Of a stretch of DNA of 57,419 nucleotides, positions 36,973 through 46,409 are shown piece by piece; positions within the stretch are counted from its first letter, which is position 1; every line of letters begins with the position of its first letter. Origin of the DNA: an uncultured Pelagibacteraceae bacterium (GTDB lineage Bacteria > Pseudomonadota > Alphaproteobacteria > Pelagibacterales > Pelagibacteraceae). The position numbers and the translations under genes were made by a program. The stretch lies in assembly GCA_902604005.1 (NCBI GenBank), contig CACKXH010000005.1, forward strand, positions 1-57,419, in the 5' to 3' direction. The notes beneath the pieces are model-generated. The model ran no database searches, was not told the origin of the DNA, and was given only the letters and a program-made list of their open reading frames with translations.

Positions 36973-37359
36973 TTAACTTATATAAATAGGTTTAATCAAA
37001 TTTTTTTTAACTTTAAATTTATGGCATAGATCTGGAATATTTTCATATTTAATTTTGTCTAGGTCCTTAAAATCTTGAAAACTATAGCAATAATAATCAA
37101 TTTTTTGAGCTAAATGGATTGCTTTTGTGATAGAGAGTGAATTTCTAATACCTGCAAAACTACCAGGTCCTCTATTTACGTAAATAGATGATAAATCATC
37201 TATTTTTAGATCTTTTGAAGTTAAAAAGTTATTAATTAAAATCATTAATTTTTCATAATTAGTTTTGCTATTTTCATGACTAACACTATAAATATTATTA
37301 TCAAAAATGATCATTAAAAAAATATTTTCATTTGCAGCATCAATTATAAGTTTATTCAT
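36973..37359 (-). CDS. tsaB: TsaB-like protein, short form
   Basis: A 128-residue homologue of TsaB, the scaffold partner of TsaD in tRNA t6A37 synthesis. The N-terminal ASKHA fold is recognisable: MNKLIIDAANENIF, HENSKTNYEKLMILINNFL, VNRGPGSFAGIRNSLSITKAIH. Family members usually have about 210-230 residues; most of the C-terminal lobe is missing and only an IKPIYIS end resembles the family's usual PxYLR end. The start is set by family match; it overlaps the divergent deacetylase start by 53 nt. Confidence 0.82.
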   Translation of the reverse strand: MNKLIIDAANENIFLMIIFDNNIYSVSHENSKTNYEKLMILINNFLTSKDLKIDDLSSIYVNRGPGSFAGIRNSLSITKAIHLAQKIDYYCYSFQDFKDLDKIKYENIPDLCHKFKVKKNLIKPIYIS

Positions 37360-38368
37360 TTTTATTTTTTGTATGAATGTTAATTCTAATTCAGATGAAA
37401 ATAATAGCAAACTTTATTCAAAAGATGAGGGCGTTTTGTCTATTATGTATCATCGTTTTAATGAATCTAAATATCCCTCAACTAATATTCAAATGGATGT
37501 TTTTAAAGAACATATCAAATTAATCCAAAATTCTAAATTTACTTTTTACCATCCAAAAAAATTTGAAGATGAGTTTAATCAACCAAAAAATGAAAAAAAA
37601 ATTTTACTTACAATCGACGATGGTTTTAAATCTTTTTACAATGAGGCTTGGCCTTTTCTTAAAAAAAATAAAATTCCATTTATATTGTTTGTATCTACTG
37701 AGCCTGTTGGTAAAAATGGTTATATGACTTGGGATCAAATAAAAGAAATTGAAAAAAACGATTTTGTTGCAATTGGACATCATTCTCATACTCATGAGTA
37801 TTTAATTAATGAACCTCATGAGGTATTTGTCTCTGATATTGAGAAGGCTAGTAGTATATTTAAAGATAAATTGGGATATGTACCTACAATATTTTCATAC
37901 CCTTTTGGTGAATATTCTAAATTAATGAAAAATTATATTTCAGAAAATTTTAGTTTTTCGTTTGGACAACACTCTGGTGTGATAGATTTGAATAAAGAAA
38001 AATATGAATTGCCAAGATTTCCAATCAACGAAAAGTATGGCGAAATGAAACGATTCAAATCTATTATAAACTATTTTCCTCTTGAATATAAAGCTTTATA
38101 TCCTGAAGATAAATTATTAGATAAAGATAATAACCCTCCAAAATTTAAAGTAGAATTTTTTGATAATCAAAAAAATTTAAGTAATATAAACTGTTATTCT
38201 AACGAAGGAGATACTTGGGAAAAATCTCAAATCAAACTTGTCAAACAGGAACTTTCAATTTCATTTAGAGGGCCATTTTTGCCTCGTAGAGGAAGAATAA
38301 ATTGTTCTTTAAATGATAATGGTAAATGGAGATGGTTTGGCACTCAATTTACAATAAAAGAAAATTAA
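37307..38368 (+). CDS. Secreted polysaccharide deacetylase (NodB domain)
   Basis: A 353-residue exported carbohydrate esterase 4. A signal peptide is visible at 1-27 (MIIKKIFSFAASIISLFIFI). NodB motifs are LTIDDGFKSF (Asp104/105) and GHHSHTHEYL (metal His near 159 and 163), then FSYPFGEYS. The C-terminal 100 residues have no domain I recognise. The signal peptide supports the ATG at 37307, which makes the gene overlap the divergent tsaB; a start at 37373 would avoid overlap but lose export. Ends with a 4-nt overlap with the glucosaminidase gene. Confidence 0.84.
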   Translation: MIIKKIFSFAASIISLFIFIFCMNVNSNSDENNSKLYSKDEGVLSIMYHRFNESKYPSTNIQMDVFKEHIKLIQNSKFTFYHPKKFEDEFNQPKNEKKILLTIDDGFKSFYNEAWPFLKKNKIPFILFVSTEPVGKNGYMTWDQIKEIEKNDFVAIGHHSHTHEYLINEPHEVFVSDIEKASSIFKDKLGYVPTIFSYPFGEYSKLMKNYISENFSFSFGQHSGVIDLNKEKYELPRFPINEKYGEMKRFKSIINYFPLEYKALYPEDKLLDKDNNPPKFKVEFFDNQKNLSNINCYSNEGDTWEKSQIKLVKQELSISFRGPFLPRRGRINCSLNDNGKWRWFGTQFTIKEN

Positions 38369-39471
38369 ATTAAACTTTCCAGTTTTTTACTTGATGGTAA
38401 AAGCCTAGCGTCATCAAAATCTTTTAAATTATTTTGTTCAATGATTTTTCTTAAAACATCAACGTACTTTGTTCCAGTTTCAGCATATTTATCTAAATAT
38501 CCAGATAAATATATACTGTCTAATTTAGAGCCTTCACCTCTCAATTTGGCTCTAGCTTTTCTAAATTCTTTATAAGAAGAATGAGTATTTAAATTTCTTT
38601 GATATGCTCTCACAGAAGCTTGTAAAACATTAAATCTCATAACTTTGTGCCCTTCATCTTGCTCTGCTCCTTTTGGTTTTAGTCCTTCTCCAGACCAAGT
38701 CCATTGACCAAATAAAGCATTTCCTTCTAGCGCAAATCGAGAAGTTCCCCAACCAGTTTCTTTTGCAGCTTGTGCTATGGCTAAAGATGTAGGAATTTCA
38801 TCCATTCTTATTTTTAGAGTTGAAAGATCTTTAGATGAAACTCCATACTGTTTATATTTTTTATTCAACCATTTCTTTTCCAAAGTAGTATTATTACTTT
38901 TATTAATAATACTAAAAAGCTTCATTCTATCTAATTTTATATTATTATTTTCTTCAAGAATTAAAGGTAAAACAATTTGTATAAAAAAATTTTTTCTTTG
39001 TTGGGTATTTTCTATTTGTTTTATTTCACTTGGCAGCCAAGTAAGAGCGACAGGTCTAACCAATTTATTTTTTCTAATATCTGCTAAATTATAGTTAGTA
39101 TCTTTAAATAATTGTTTTATGGTCGAGGCACTTAACCTTACTGAGTCTGTTTCTAACTCATTAAGAGTTAGGATATCAGTTAGTAAATCCTTTTCATTAA
39201 ATTTTTCATTTGATTTTTCCTCAATGTTTTGATCATTCTCTCCATTTAACTGATAAACCATTATCTTTCTGGAATTATTTTGAAATTCGTTAGAAAAAAT
39301 TTCTTGATTTGCAAAATTAATAACAATTGGTGCAATATAAAAAAAACAAATTACGGCTATACATGATATAAAACTTCTGCCAATAGTTCCCGAAATTTTA
39401 CTTCCAAAAAAATTTAAAACTTCTGTTGTTTTCCTTTTTTTATTATTGGATAAAAAATCAATATTTCTCAT
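38365..39471 (-). CDS. Bax-type glucosaminidase-domain protein
   Basis: A 368-residue membrane-anchored peptidoglycan hydrolase-like protein. One transmembrane segment lies near residues 30-55 (FISCIAVICFFYIAPIVI). The C-terminal domain shows IPTSLAIAQAAKETGWGTSRF with the catalytic Glu, GNALFGQWTW, and GYLDKYAETGTKYVDVLR, matching the Bax/glucosaminidase group. Role in cell-wall turnover is inferred. Two nt after nfu on the same strand. Confidence 0.84.
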   Translation of the reverse strand: MRNIDFLSNNKKRKTTEVLNFFGSKISGTIGRSFISCIAVICFFYIAPIVINFANQEIFSNEFQNNSRKIMVYQLNGENDQNIEEKSNEKFNEKDLLTDILTLNELETDSVRLSASTIKQLFKDTNYNLADIRKNKLVRPVALTWLPSEIKQIENTQQRKNFFIQIVLPLILEENNNIKLDRMKLFSIINKSNNTTLEKKWLNKKYKQYGVSSKDLSTLKIRMDEIPTSLAIAQAAKETGWGTSRFALEGNALFGQWTWSGEGLKPKGAEQDEGHKVMRFNVLQASVRAYQRNLNTHSSYKEFRKARAKLRGEGSKLDSIYLSGYLDKYAETGTKYVDVLRKIIEQNNLKDFDDARLLPSSKKLESLI

Positions 39472-39472
39472 A

Positions 39473-40012
39473 TTATATTGCCTCTACGTCTTTAACTTCT
39501 TTGATATAATGTTTTAAAAGATTTTGAACACCTTGTTTTAATGTCATTGTAGAACTTGGACAACCTGAACAGCTGCCTTGTAATTGAACTTTTACAATTC
39601 CATCTTTAAATTCTTTAAATTTAATATCTCCACCATCTTTTGCAACTGCAGGTCTGATTTTTTGATCTAATATTTTTACTATTTGTTTTTCAATTTCTTT
39701 TAAATTAGCTGGATTTTGATCTAAACTCTTATCTATCACAAATTCTTTTCCACTTGAATAATAATCATTAATTAATGAAACAATAATATGCTTAATTTCC
39801 TCCCAAGAAATTTCATCATATTTATTCACTGATATAAAATCTTTACCTAAAAAAATTCCTTCAACACCATTTATAGAAAGTAAGTTTCTAATTAATTCAT
39901 TATTGAAATTATCTTTATTTGTTATTTCAAAAGAACCGCTATTTGAAACTGTCTTTCCTGGAAGAAATTTCAAAGAATTTGGATTTGGTGTAATTTCAGT
40001 TTGTACGAACAT
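39473..40012 (-). CDS. Nfu-type Fe-S scaffold/carrier protein
   Basis: A 179-residue NfuA-like protein of eukaryote/alphaproteobacterial type. Nfu N-terminal domain at 1-88 (TEITPNPNSLKFLPG) and C-terminal NifU domain with the cluster-binding pair in GSCSGCPSSTMTLK (Cys148, Cys151). It delivers [4Fe-4S] clusters to apo-enzymes such as MiaB or aconitase. Downstream of trpS, upstream of the glucosaminidase gene. Confidence 0.94.
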   Translation of the reverse strand: MFVQTEITPNPNSLKFLPGKTVSNSGSFEITNKDNFNNELIRNLLSINGVEGIFLGKDFISVNKYDEISWEEIKHIIVSLINDYYSSGKEFVIDKSLDQNPANLKEIEKQIVKILDQKIRPAVAKDGGDIKFKEFKDGIVKVQLQGSCSGCPSSTMTLKQGVQNLLKHYIKEVKDVEAI

Positions 40013-40064
40013 AATTTATATATAGTCAATAATTATCAAATTGAAACTTGTTAATAGAAATAAT

Positions 40065-41066
40065 TTAAAAACCCATTATTTCATGAATTTTTTTGATCTT
40101 TTTGGACGCTATATGATCTGCTTTTTTACAACCTTCTAGAAGTATTTGGTCCAGATAATTAGATTCGCTAAGTAATTTTTTTATTTCTAAAGATATTGGA
40201 ATAATTTTATCAACTAAAACTTGGGATAAATTTTCTTTAAATTCTGAAAAATTTTTTCCAGAAAATTTTTTTAAAGATTTTTCCAGAGTTAAATTAGTTA
40301 AGCTTGAATAAATACCAATTAAATTTTTTGCTTCAGCTCTTTTATCTAATTCATCGATAGTTGCTGGCATTGGCATCGGATCAGTTTTTGCTTTTTTAAT
40401 TTTATTAATTATCTGATCCTTATCATCAGTTAAATTTATTCTACTTAAATCTGATAAATCTGATTTACTCATTTTTTTTTGACCATCTTTAAGACTCATT
40501 ATTCTTGAAAATTGTTTTTGTATTAAAGGCTCTGGAATATTAAAAAAATCTTCAACTTTAAAATCATTATTAAACCTTTGAGCAATATCTCTGCAAAGTT
40601 CTAAATGCTGTTTTTGATCATCACCTACAGGAACATGTGTGGAGTCATATAATAATATATCTGCTGCCATTAAGACTGGATAAGAATAAAGTCCGATACT
40701 TGCTTTTTCTTTATCTTTGCCAGCTTTTTCCTTAAATTGTGTCATTCTATTCAGCCAACCCATTCTAGCAACACAGCTTAGTATCCATGCAGCTTCAGAA
40801 TGTGCACTAACTCTGGATTGGTTAAAAATAATACTTTTTTTTGGATCAATTCCACTTGCTATAAACGTTGCTACTGTCTCACGAATATTGTTTCTTAATT
40901 TTTTTGGATCTTGATTTATAGTTATTGCATGGAGATCTACTACACAAAATATACAATCATTATTATCGTCATTATTTAATTCAACAAAATTTTTTATCGC
41001 TCCTAGATAATTGCCTAAATGAAGATTGCCAGTTGGCTGGACTCCTGAAAAAATTTTTTTTCCCAT
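40065..41066 (-). CDS. trpS: Tryptophanyl-tRNA synthetase
   Basis: Class I aminoacyl-tRNA synthetase. HIGH-like [16 protein letters not shown] at the N-terminus, [15 protein letters not shown] in the centre and KKMSKS (KMSKS loop) near residue 199. 333 residues is normal. It follows murJ by 3 nt, the usual alphaproteobacterial murJ-trpS pair. Confidence 0.97.
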   Translation of the reverse strand: MGKKIFSGVQPTGNLHLGNYLGAIKNFVELNNDDNNDCIFCVVDLHAITINQDPKKLRNNIRETVATFIASGIDPKKSIIFNQSRVSAHSEAAWILSCVARMGWLNRMTQFKEKAGKDKEKASIGLYSYPVLMAADILLYDSTHVPVGDDQKQHLELCRDIAQRFNNDFKVEDFFNIPEPLIQKQFSRIMSLKDGQKKMSKSDLSDLSRINLTDDKDQIINKIKKAKTDPMPMPATIDELDKRAEAKNLIGIYSSLTNLTLEKSLKKFSGKNFSEFKENLSQVLVDKIIPISLEIKKLLSESNYLDQILLEGCKKADHIASKKIKKIHEIMGF

Positions 41067-41069
41067 GTT

Positions 41070-42599
41070 CTAATACTTTAATTGAAGATCTTTATAATTA
41101 AAAGCTTTGATAACAAATGATACCAATAAATAGAAAACTAAGCCTAATAAAACACATAATATTAAATAAAATGATTTGAAATAATAATCATAAACTAATT
41201 GATTTTCTAAAATAGAAATTAAATATTTAAAAAAAATACCCATCATAATAGAAGTTAGAATTATTCTTATAAATCTTACTAAAAATATCCTATTAAATTT
41301 AAACAAACTTCTATTTTTTAAATAAATAAATAATATAATAGAATTAAACCATGATGAAATTGTTGTTGCTATAGGAATAATTATAAAACCAATACTTTTA
41401 AAATAATAAATACTGATAATAATATTGAGTATTACAGAAAATAAAGAAATATAAAATGGGGTCTTTGTATCATTATTTGCAAAGAAAAAAGTTGAAAAAA
41501 CTTTAATTAGTGCAAAAGCTGGTAGACCTAATCCAAAATAATAAAGTGCTTTTGCAGAATTTGAAACTGCTTCCTCATCAAATGATCCATAACCAAATAG
41601 CGCAGAAATAATTTCTTCAGAACCAATAAATAAAGCAACTGATGCAGGCAAGCTTAGAAACATACTTAATTCCAACGCTTTATTTTGAATTTGTATAATC
41701 TTATTTTTTTTTTTCAAATAAACATGTTTAGAAAGTTGAGGTAAAATTACTACACCAATTGCTATTCCTGCTATTGCTAAATTTATTTGGTAGATTCTGT
41801 CTGCATAATATAAATAAGATACTGCACTAGCTTGAAATGATGCAATAATTGTACCAACAAGTATATTTATTTGGGTAACACCAGACGAAAAAATGCTAGG
41901 AAAAAGTTTTTTAAAAAAAACTTTTACTTTTTTATTTAAATTAAATTGGAAATTTATTTTAATTGAATAGTATTTTTTAACAAATTTATACAAAAAAATT
42001 AACTGTAATAAGCCAGCTATTGATACTCCATAAGAAAGGTAATAAACCAGATTATCATCTAAGTATTTTCCAAAAAATAAAATTCCTATCAAGATTAAAT
42101 TTAAAATAATTGGTGCTGCAGAGGCCGCCGCAAATTTATTATGTGAATTTAATATTGCTGCAAAAAACGAAGATAAACTTACAAATAGTAGAAAGGGGAA
42201 AGTTATTCTTGTTAAATCTGTAGCTAGTTCTATTTTTTCATTAAAATCTACAAATCCTGGTGCTATTAAACCAACAAAAGCAGGCATAAAAATTTCGATT
42301 ATAAGAACTAAAAATAGTAAACCTACAAATAACAAATTAAAGATTTCGTTTGCAAACTTATTTGATTTTGTTTTACTTTTAACCAATTCTGAAGAATAAC
42401 TTGGTACAAAGGCAGCATTAAAAGTCCCTTCAGCGAATAGCCTTCTGAAAGTATTTGGTATTCTAAAAGCTACAAAAAATGCATCAGCTATAAAGCTTGT
42501 TCCAAGAAAAATTGCGATTAAAACATCTCTTAAATAACCGAACAATCTACTGATTATCGTATAAAAACCAAAAGTCCCTGTTGACTTAACTAAATTCAT
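41070..42599 (-). CDS. murJ: Lipid II flippase MurJ
   Basis: A 509-residue polytopic (about 14-helix) MOP-superfamily transporter that flips lipid II for peptidoglycan synthesis. N-terminal signature STGTFGFYTIISRLFGYLRD, then FRIPNTFRRLFAEGTFNAAF, are diagnostic. Divergent from maeB with 50 nt between starts; co-directional with trpS. Confidence 0.95.
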   Translation of the reverse strand: MNLVKSTGTFGFYTIISRLFGYLRDVLIAIFLGTSFIADAFFVAFRIPNTFRRLFAEGTFNAAFVPSYSSELVKSKTKSNKFANEIFNLLFVGLLFLVLIIEIFMPAFVGLIAPGFVDFNEKIELATDLTRITFPFLLFVSLSSFFAAILNSHNKFAAASAAPIILNLILIGILFFGKYLDDNLVYYLSYGVSIAGLLQLIFLYKFVKKYYSIKINFQFNLNKKVKVFFKKLFPSIFSSGVTQINILVGTIIASFQASAVSYLYYADRIYQINLAIAGIAIGVVILPQLSKHVYLKKKNKIIQIQNKALELSMFLSLPASVALFIGSEEIISALFGYGSFDEEAVSNSAKALYYFGLGLPAFALIKVFSTFFFANNDTKTPFYISLFSVILNIIISIYYFKSIGFIIIPIATTISSWFNSIILFIYLKNRSLFKFNRIFLVRFIRIILTSIMMGIFFKYLISILENQLVYDYYFKSFYLILCVLLGLVFYLLVSFVIKAFNYKDLQLKY

Positions 42600-42649
42600 A
42601 AATCATATTAGTCTTAATTTTACCCCATTTGTACACCTAATTAATGTAA

Positions 42650-44935
42650 ATGAAAAAAACAAAAATTGATCATTACACAGATAAAGAAGCTTTAGAATTT
42701 CATAGTCATAAAAAGCCAGGGAAGATTGAAATTTCATCCTCAAAAAATATGACCACAAAAAGAGATCTTGCTCTTGCTTATTCTCCAGGAGTTGCTGCTC
42801 CTGTTCGTGCTATTAGTGAAAACCCTGAAGCAGCATTTGATTATACTAGCAAAGGAAATCTTGTTGCTGTTATTAGTAATGGTTCAGCTATTCTAGGTAT
42901 GGGTAACCTGGGTGCTTTAGCTTCAAAACCAGTAATGGAAGGAAAAGCTGTTTTATTTAAAAGATTTGCTGATATAGATTCAATTGATCTTGAAATTGAC
43001 TCTAATGATCCAAAAGAAATTATTAATAGTATAAAAAATTTTGCTCCAAGCTTTGGGGGAATTAACCTTGAAGATATTGCTGCACCAGATTGTTTTATAA
43101 TTGAAGAAAAGCTTAAAGAAATTTTAGATATTCCTGTTTTCCATGATGATCAACATGGGACTGCCATAATTACTACTGCAGCATTAATTAATGCGCTTGA
43201 TATAAATAAAAAAAAAATTGATAAGATTAAAATAGTTGTTAATGGTGCGGGGGCCTCTGCTATGGCCTGTACTAATTTATTTTATAAGAGTGGTGTACCA
43301 AAAGATAATATCACCATGATAGATAGACAGGGTGTAATTTTTCGAGGAAGAGAAAATTTAAATCAATGGAAATCAAGTCATGCAATCGATACCAAAGATA
43401 GAACTTTGAATGATGCAATTAAAGATGCAGATGTTTTTTTAGGTCTATCTGCTAAAGGAACATTAACAAAGGATATGGTAAAAAAAATGGCTAAGAATCC
43501 TATAATATTTGCTTGTGCCAACCCAGATCCAGAAATAACTCCAGAGGAAATTGAAGAAGTAAGAGACGACGCAATTATAGCAACTGGAAGATCTGATTAT
43601 CCTAACCAAGTAAATAATTTAATTGGTTTTCCATATATTTTTAGAGGTGCGTTAGATGTTAGATCAAAAACAATAAATGAAGAAATGAAAGTTGCAGCAG
43701 CCCATGCAATTGCAAACTTAGCAAAAGAAGATGTCCCAGATGAAGTTGTAGCTGCAATGGGAGGTGAAAGACCACATTATGGTAAAGAATATATTATACC
43801 TTCAACATTTGATCCAAGATTAATAAGTGTTATTCCAGCGGCTGTAGCTAAAGCAGCTATTGAAACTGGAGTTGCGAGAATTAAAATAGATAACTTCGAA
43901 ACTTATAAAGATCAACTAAAACAAAGATTAGACCCTACGGTTACTATTATGCAGGGTATTAATAACTATATAAAGAAAAAACCTAAAAAAGTAGTTTTTG
44001 CTGATGGTGAAGATGAAAACATGCTTAAAGCAGCAATAGCCTTTAAAAATTCTAAATTAGGAATGCCAATTTTAATTGGAAAAGAAGAACTAATTAAAGA
44101 ACAAATAAAAAAAATTGGTTACAATGAAGACTTCGATATCGAAATTGTAAATTCTAAGGATAAAATTAAAAGAGAAAAATATGTTAAATATTTGTTTAAA
44201 AAACTTCAAAGAGAACAAGGCATGTTGGAATGGGATTGTGACAGGCTAATAAGAAACGATAGGGTAATTTGGTCTGCTTGTATGGTTGCTAATGGAGATG
44301 CAGATGCAATGATAACTGGAAATACTAGAAGATATTCCTCTTCCCTGGAAAAAATTATTAAAGTCGTTGATCCAAGACCTGGGGAGATTATGTTTGGATT
44401 AAATCTTATTGTAAATAGAGGTAAGACAATTTTTATTTGTGATACATCTGTTATAGAATACCCAGATGCAAAACAACTGGCTGATATGGCTATGTCAGCA
44501 GCAAGAGTTGTAAAACTCTTTGGCTTTGAACCAAAAGTTGCTTTTTTATCTCATTCTACATTTGGACAACCAGTAACTGATAGAACTAAAAGAATAAGTG
44601 ATGCTGTCGAAATTTTGAAAAAAAGTAATGTTGATTTTAAATTTGATGGAGAAATGCAACCAGATGTCGCTTTAGAAGAAATGTATAAAGAACTCTATCC
44701 ATTTTCTGAAATTGTTGGTAATTCAAATGTATTAATAATGCCTAGTCAACACAGTGCAGCTATTTCTTATAAAATGATAAAGTCTATGAGTAGGGCTAAA
44801 GTTATCGGACCTCTTTTAATTGGTCTAGGTCTTCCGATAGAAATAGCACCATTAAGATCTTCAACGTCTGAGATAATTAATTTAGCATCTATAGCAGCCT
44901 ATTCTGCAGATGTAATAGATTATAAAAAAAGTTAA
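42650..44935 (+). CDS. maeB: NADP-dependent malic enzyme with phosphotransacetylase-like domain
   Basis: A 761-residue MaeB-type enzyme converting malate to pyruvate and CO2. The catalytic half has SPGVAAPVRAI, NGSAILGMGNLG and DDQHGTAIITTAALINAL; the NADP site includes VVNGAGASAMAC. The C-terminal half (about 440-755) is a phosphotransacetylase-like domain, in this family regulatory rather than catalytic. Its stop overlaps the convergent BON lipoprotein by 4 nt. Confidence 0.95.
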   Translation: MKKTKIDHYTDKEALEFHSHKKPGKIEISSSKNMTTKRDLALAYSPGVAAPVRAISENPEAAFDYTSKGNLVAVISNGSAILGMGNLGALASKPVMEGKAVLFKRFADIDSIDLEIDSNDPKEIINSIKNFAPSFGGINLEDIAAPDCFIIEEKLKEILDIPVFHDDQHGTAIITTAALINALDINKKKIDKIKIVVNGAGASAMACTNLFYKSGVPKDNITMIDRQGVIFRGRENLNQWKSSHAIDTKDRTLNDAIKDADVFLGLSAKGTLTKDMVKKMAKNPIIFACANPDPEITPEEIEEVRDDAIIATGRSDYPNQVNNLIGFPYIFRGALDVRSKTINEEMKVAAAHAIANLAKEDVPDEVVAAMGGERPHYGKEYIIPSTFDPRLISVIPAAVAKAAIETGVARIKIDNFETYKDQLKQRLDPTVTIMQGINNYIKKKPKKVVFADGEDENMLKAAIAFKNSKLGMPILIGKEELIKEQIKKIGYNEDFDIEIVNSKDKIKREKYVKYLFKKLQREQGMLEWDCDRLIRNDRVIWSACMVANGDADAMITGNTRRYSSSLEKIIKVVDPRPGEIMFGLNLIVNRGKTIFICDTSVIEYPDAKQLADMAMSAARVVKLFGFEPKVAFLSHSTFGQPVTDRTKRISDAVEILKKSNVDFKFDGEMQPDVALEEMYKELYPFSEIVGNSNVLIMPSQHSAAISYKMIKSMSRAKVIGPLLIGLGLPIEIAPLRSSTSEIINLASIAAYSADVIDYKKS

Positions 44936-45525
44936 TTTTTCTGAATTCTTAAATCCTCAACAATTAAAATACTTGCTATAACATTTTCTACATCAAGAAT
45001 TTGTTTTGCTTCTTTTATCACATCATCTTTTTCTTCTGATGTAATAGCAATTCCATATATATAAATTTTCTTTTTATAAGTATCTATCTGATAATTTGCA
45101 GCTTTAATATTCTTATTTAGAATAAGAGCAGCTCTCAACTGTGAAGTGATCAGAATATCTTTTGCAGACTGTTTAAAATTAAAATTTTCTTTAATTTTAA
45201 TGTCATTCCTTACCGATCTTACTCCTTCAGTTTCCCAAGCTAATTTAGTTAATTTAAGTTTTTCCTCAGGATTCTCAACTTTTCCAGTTAAAAAAATTCT
45301 ACCATCAAGAACTTTAGTTTTAACAGAAAGTATATATTTTTTATCCATCAAAATCATTCTAGCGGAAAAATTTTTCTGCATTATTGAGTCATCTATTTGA
45401 GTTCCTAAAGATCTTGGATCAAGTGCAACACTAACTCCTGTTCCAAATAACCCACCAGAAGAAACACCAACACATCCTGATAATATTAATCCTAAAAAAA
45501 AAATTAATAATAATCTATTTTTCAT
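44932..45525 (-). CDS. BON-domain lipoprotein (OsmY/DolP-like)
   Basis: A 197-residue lipoprotein: signal with lipobox LSGC (lipidated Cys18), Gly/Ser linker, then two BON domains (about 55-125 and 125-195; second with VIKEAKQILDVENVIASI). BON lipoproteins attach to the outer membrane inner face and help its integrity. It overlaps rsmI by 11 nt, giving coupled translation. Confidence 0.87.
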   Translation of the reverse strand: MKNRLLLIFFLGLILSGCVGVSSGGLFGTGVSVALDPRSLGTQIDDSIMQKNFSARMILMDKKYILSVKTKVLDGRIFLTGKVENPEEKLKLTKLAWETEGVRSVRNDIKIKENFNFKQSAKDILITSQLRAALILNKNIKAANYQIDTYKKKIYIYGIAITSEEKDDVIKEAKQILDVENVIASILIVEDLRIQKN

Positions 45526-46378
45526 TTTTTATCTTTAAACAATAATTATAAATCTCTTTTTTTGAAATTTTGTTTTTGGAGATCATCAAATTAGTTATCT
45601 CTTTTATACTTAACTTATTTATCATTTGTCTTATATTCATCTTATCTGATTCACTAAGTTTTTGTGAAGACTTTTTGATATTTTTTTTTTCAGAAATTAC
45701 AATTGTAAGTTCACCTTTTAGTTCCTTATTAAATTCTTTTAGATTATTTATGTCTGCTCTAATGAATTCTTCATAAAACTTTGTCATTTCTCTACAAATA
45801 AGTAATTTTCTACCTTCAAAATTTTTTTTTAAAAGAGGTATAATCTTATTAAATTTTTTTGAAGATATAAAAAAAACTATTGAAAAATTAATTTGAGACA
45901 AACTATGTAGATCTTCATTTAAATCTTTTAATTTTTCAGGAAAAAAACCGTAAAAAAAAAATTTTTCTGAGAACCCACTTATTGATATAGCAGAAGTAAC
46001 TGCAGATGGTCCTGGTATAGGTCGAATTGCGATATTATTTTTTATACATTCTTTAATAAGTAGTGTTCCTGGATCAGAAATATTTGGAGTCCCAGCGTCA
46101 GATATAAGAGAAATTATTAAGTTAGAATTTAATAATTCAATAATTTTAGATAAATTTTTTCTTTCATTAAATTTATGATATGAGAGAAATTTTGAATTTA
46201 TTCCATATTTTTTAAATAAATTTTTAGAAATTCGAGTATCTTCGCAAAGTATATAATTAGAGTTTTTTAGTATTTCTATAGCTCTCAACGTAACATCGCC
46301 TAAATTTCCTATAGGTGTTGAGACTAAATATAGCCCTTTTTTAATTTCATTATTGAGAGTTTTAGAATTTCCAACCAT
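45515..46378 (-). CDS. rsmI: 16S rRNA (cytidine1402-2'-O)-methyltransferase
   Basis: A 287-residue tetrapyrrole-methylase-fold enzyme. KGLYLVSTPIGNLGDVTLRA, CEDTRISKNL, SLISDAGTPNISDPG and RPIPGPSAVTSAISISG are all diagnostic. It lies divergent from the LpoA-like gene, 31 nt apart. yraN, often the next gene, is missing here; a BON lipoprotein follows instead. Confidence 0.95.
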   Translation of the reverse strand: MVGNSKTLNNEIKKGLYLVSTPIGNLGDVTLRAIEILKNSNYILCEDTRISKNLFKKYGINSKFLSYHKFNERKNLSKIIELLNSNLIISLISDAGTPNISDPGTLLIKECIKNNIAIRPIPGPSAVTSAISISGFSEKFFFYGFFPEKLKDLNEDLHSLSQINFSIVFFISSKKFNKIIPLLKKNFEGRKLLICREMTKFYEEFIRADINNLKEFNKELKGELTIVISEKKNIKKSSQKLSESDKMNIRQMINKLSIKEITNLMISKNKISKKEIYNYCLKIKNEK

Positions 46379-46409
46379 AATTATAGTTAAATAATATAGT
46401 ATAAATAAA

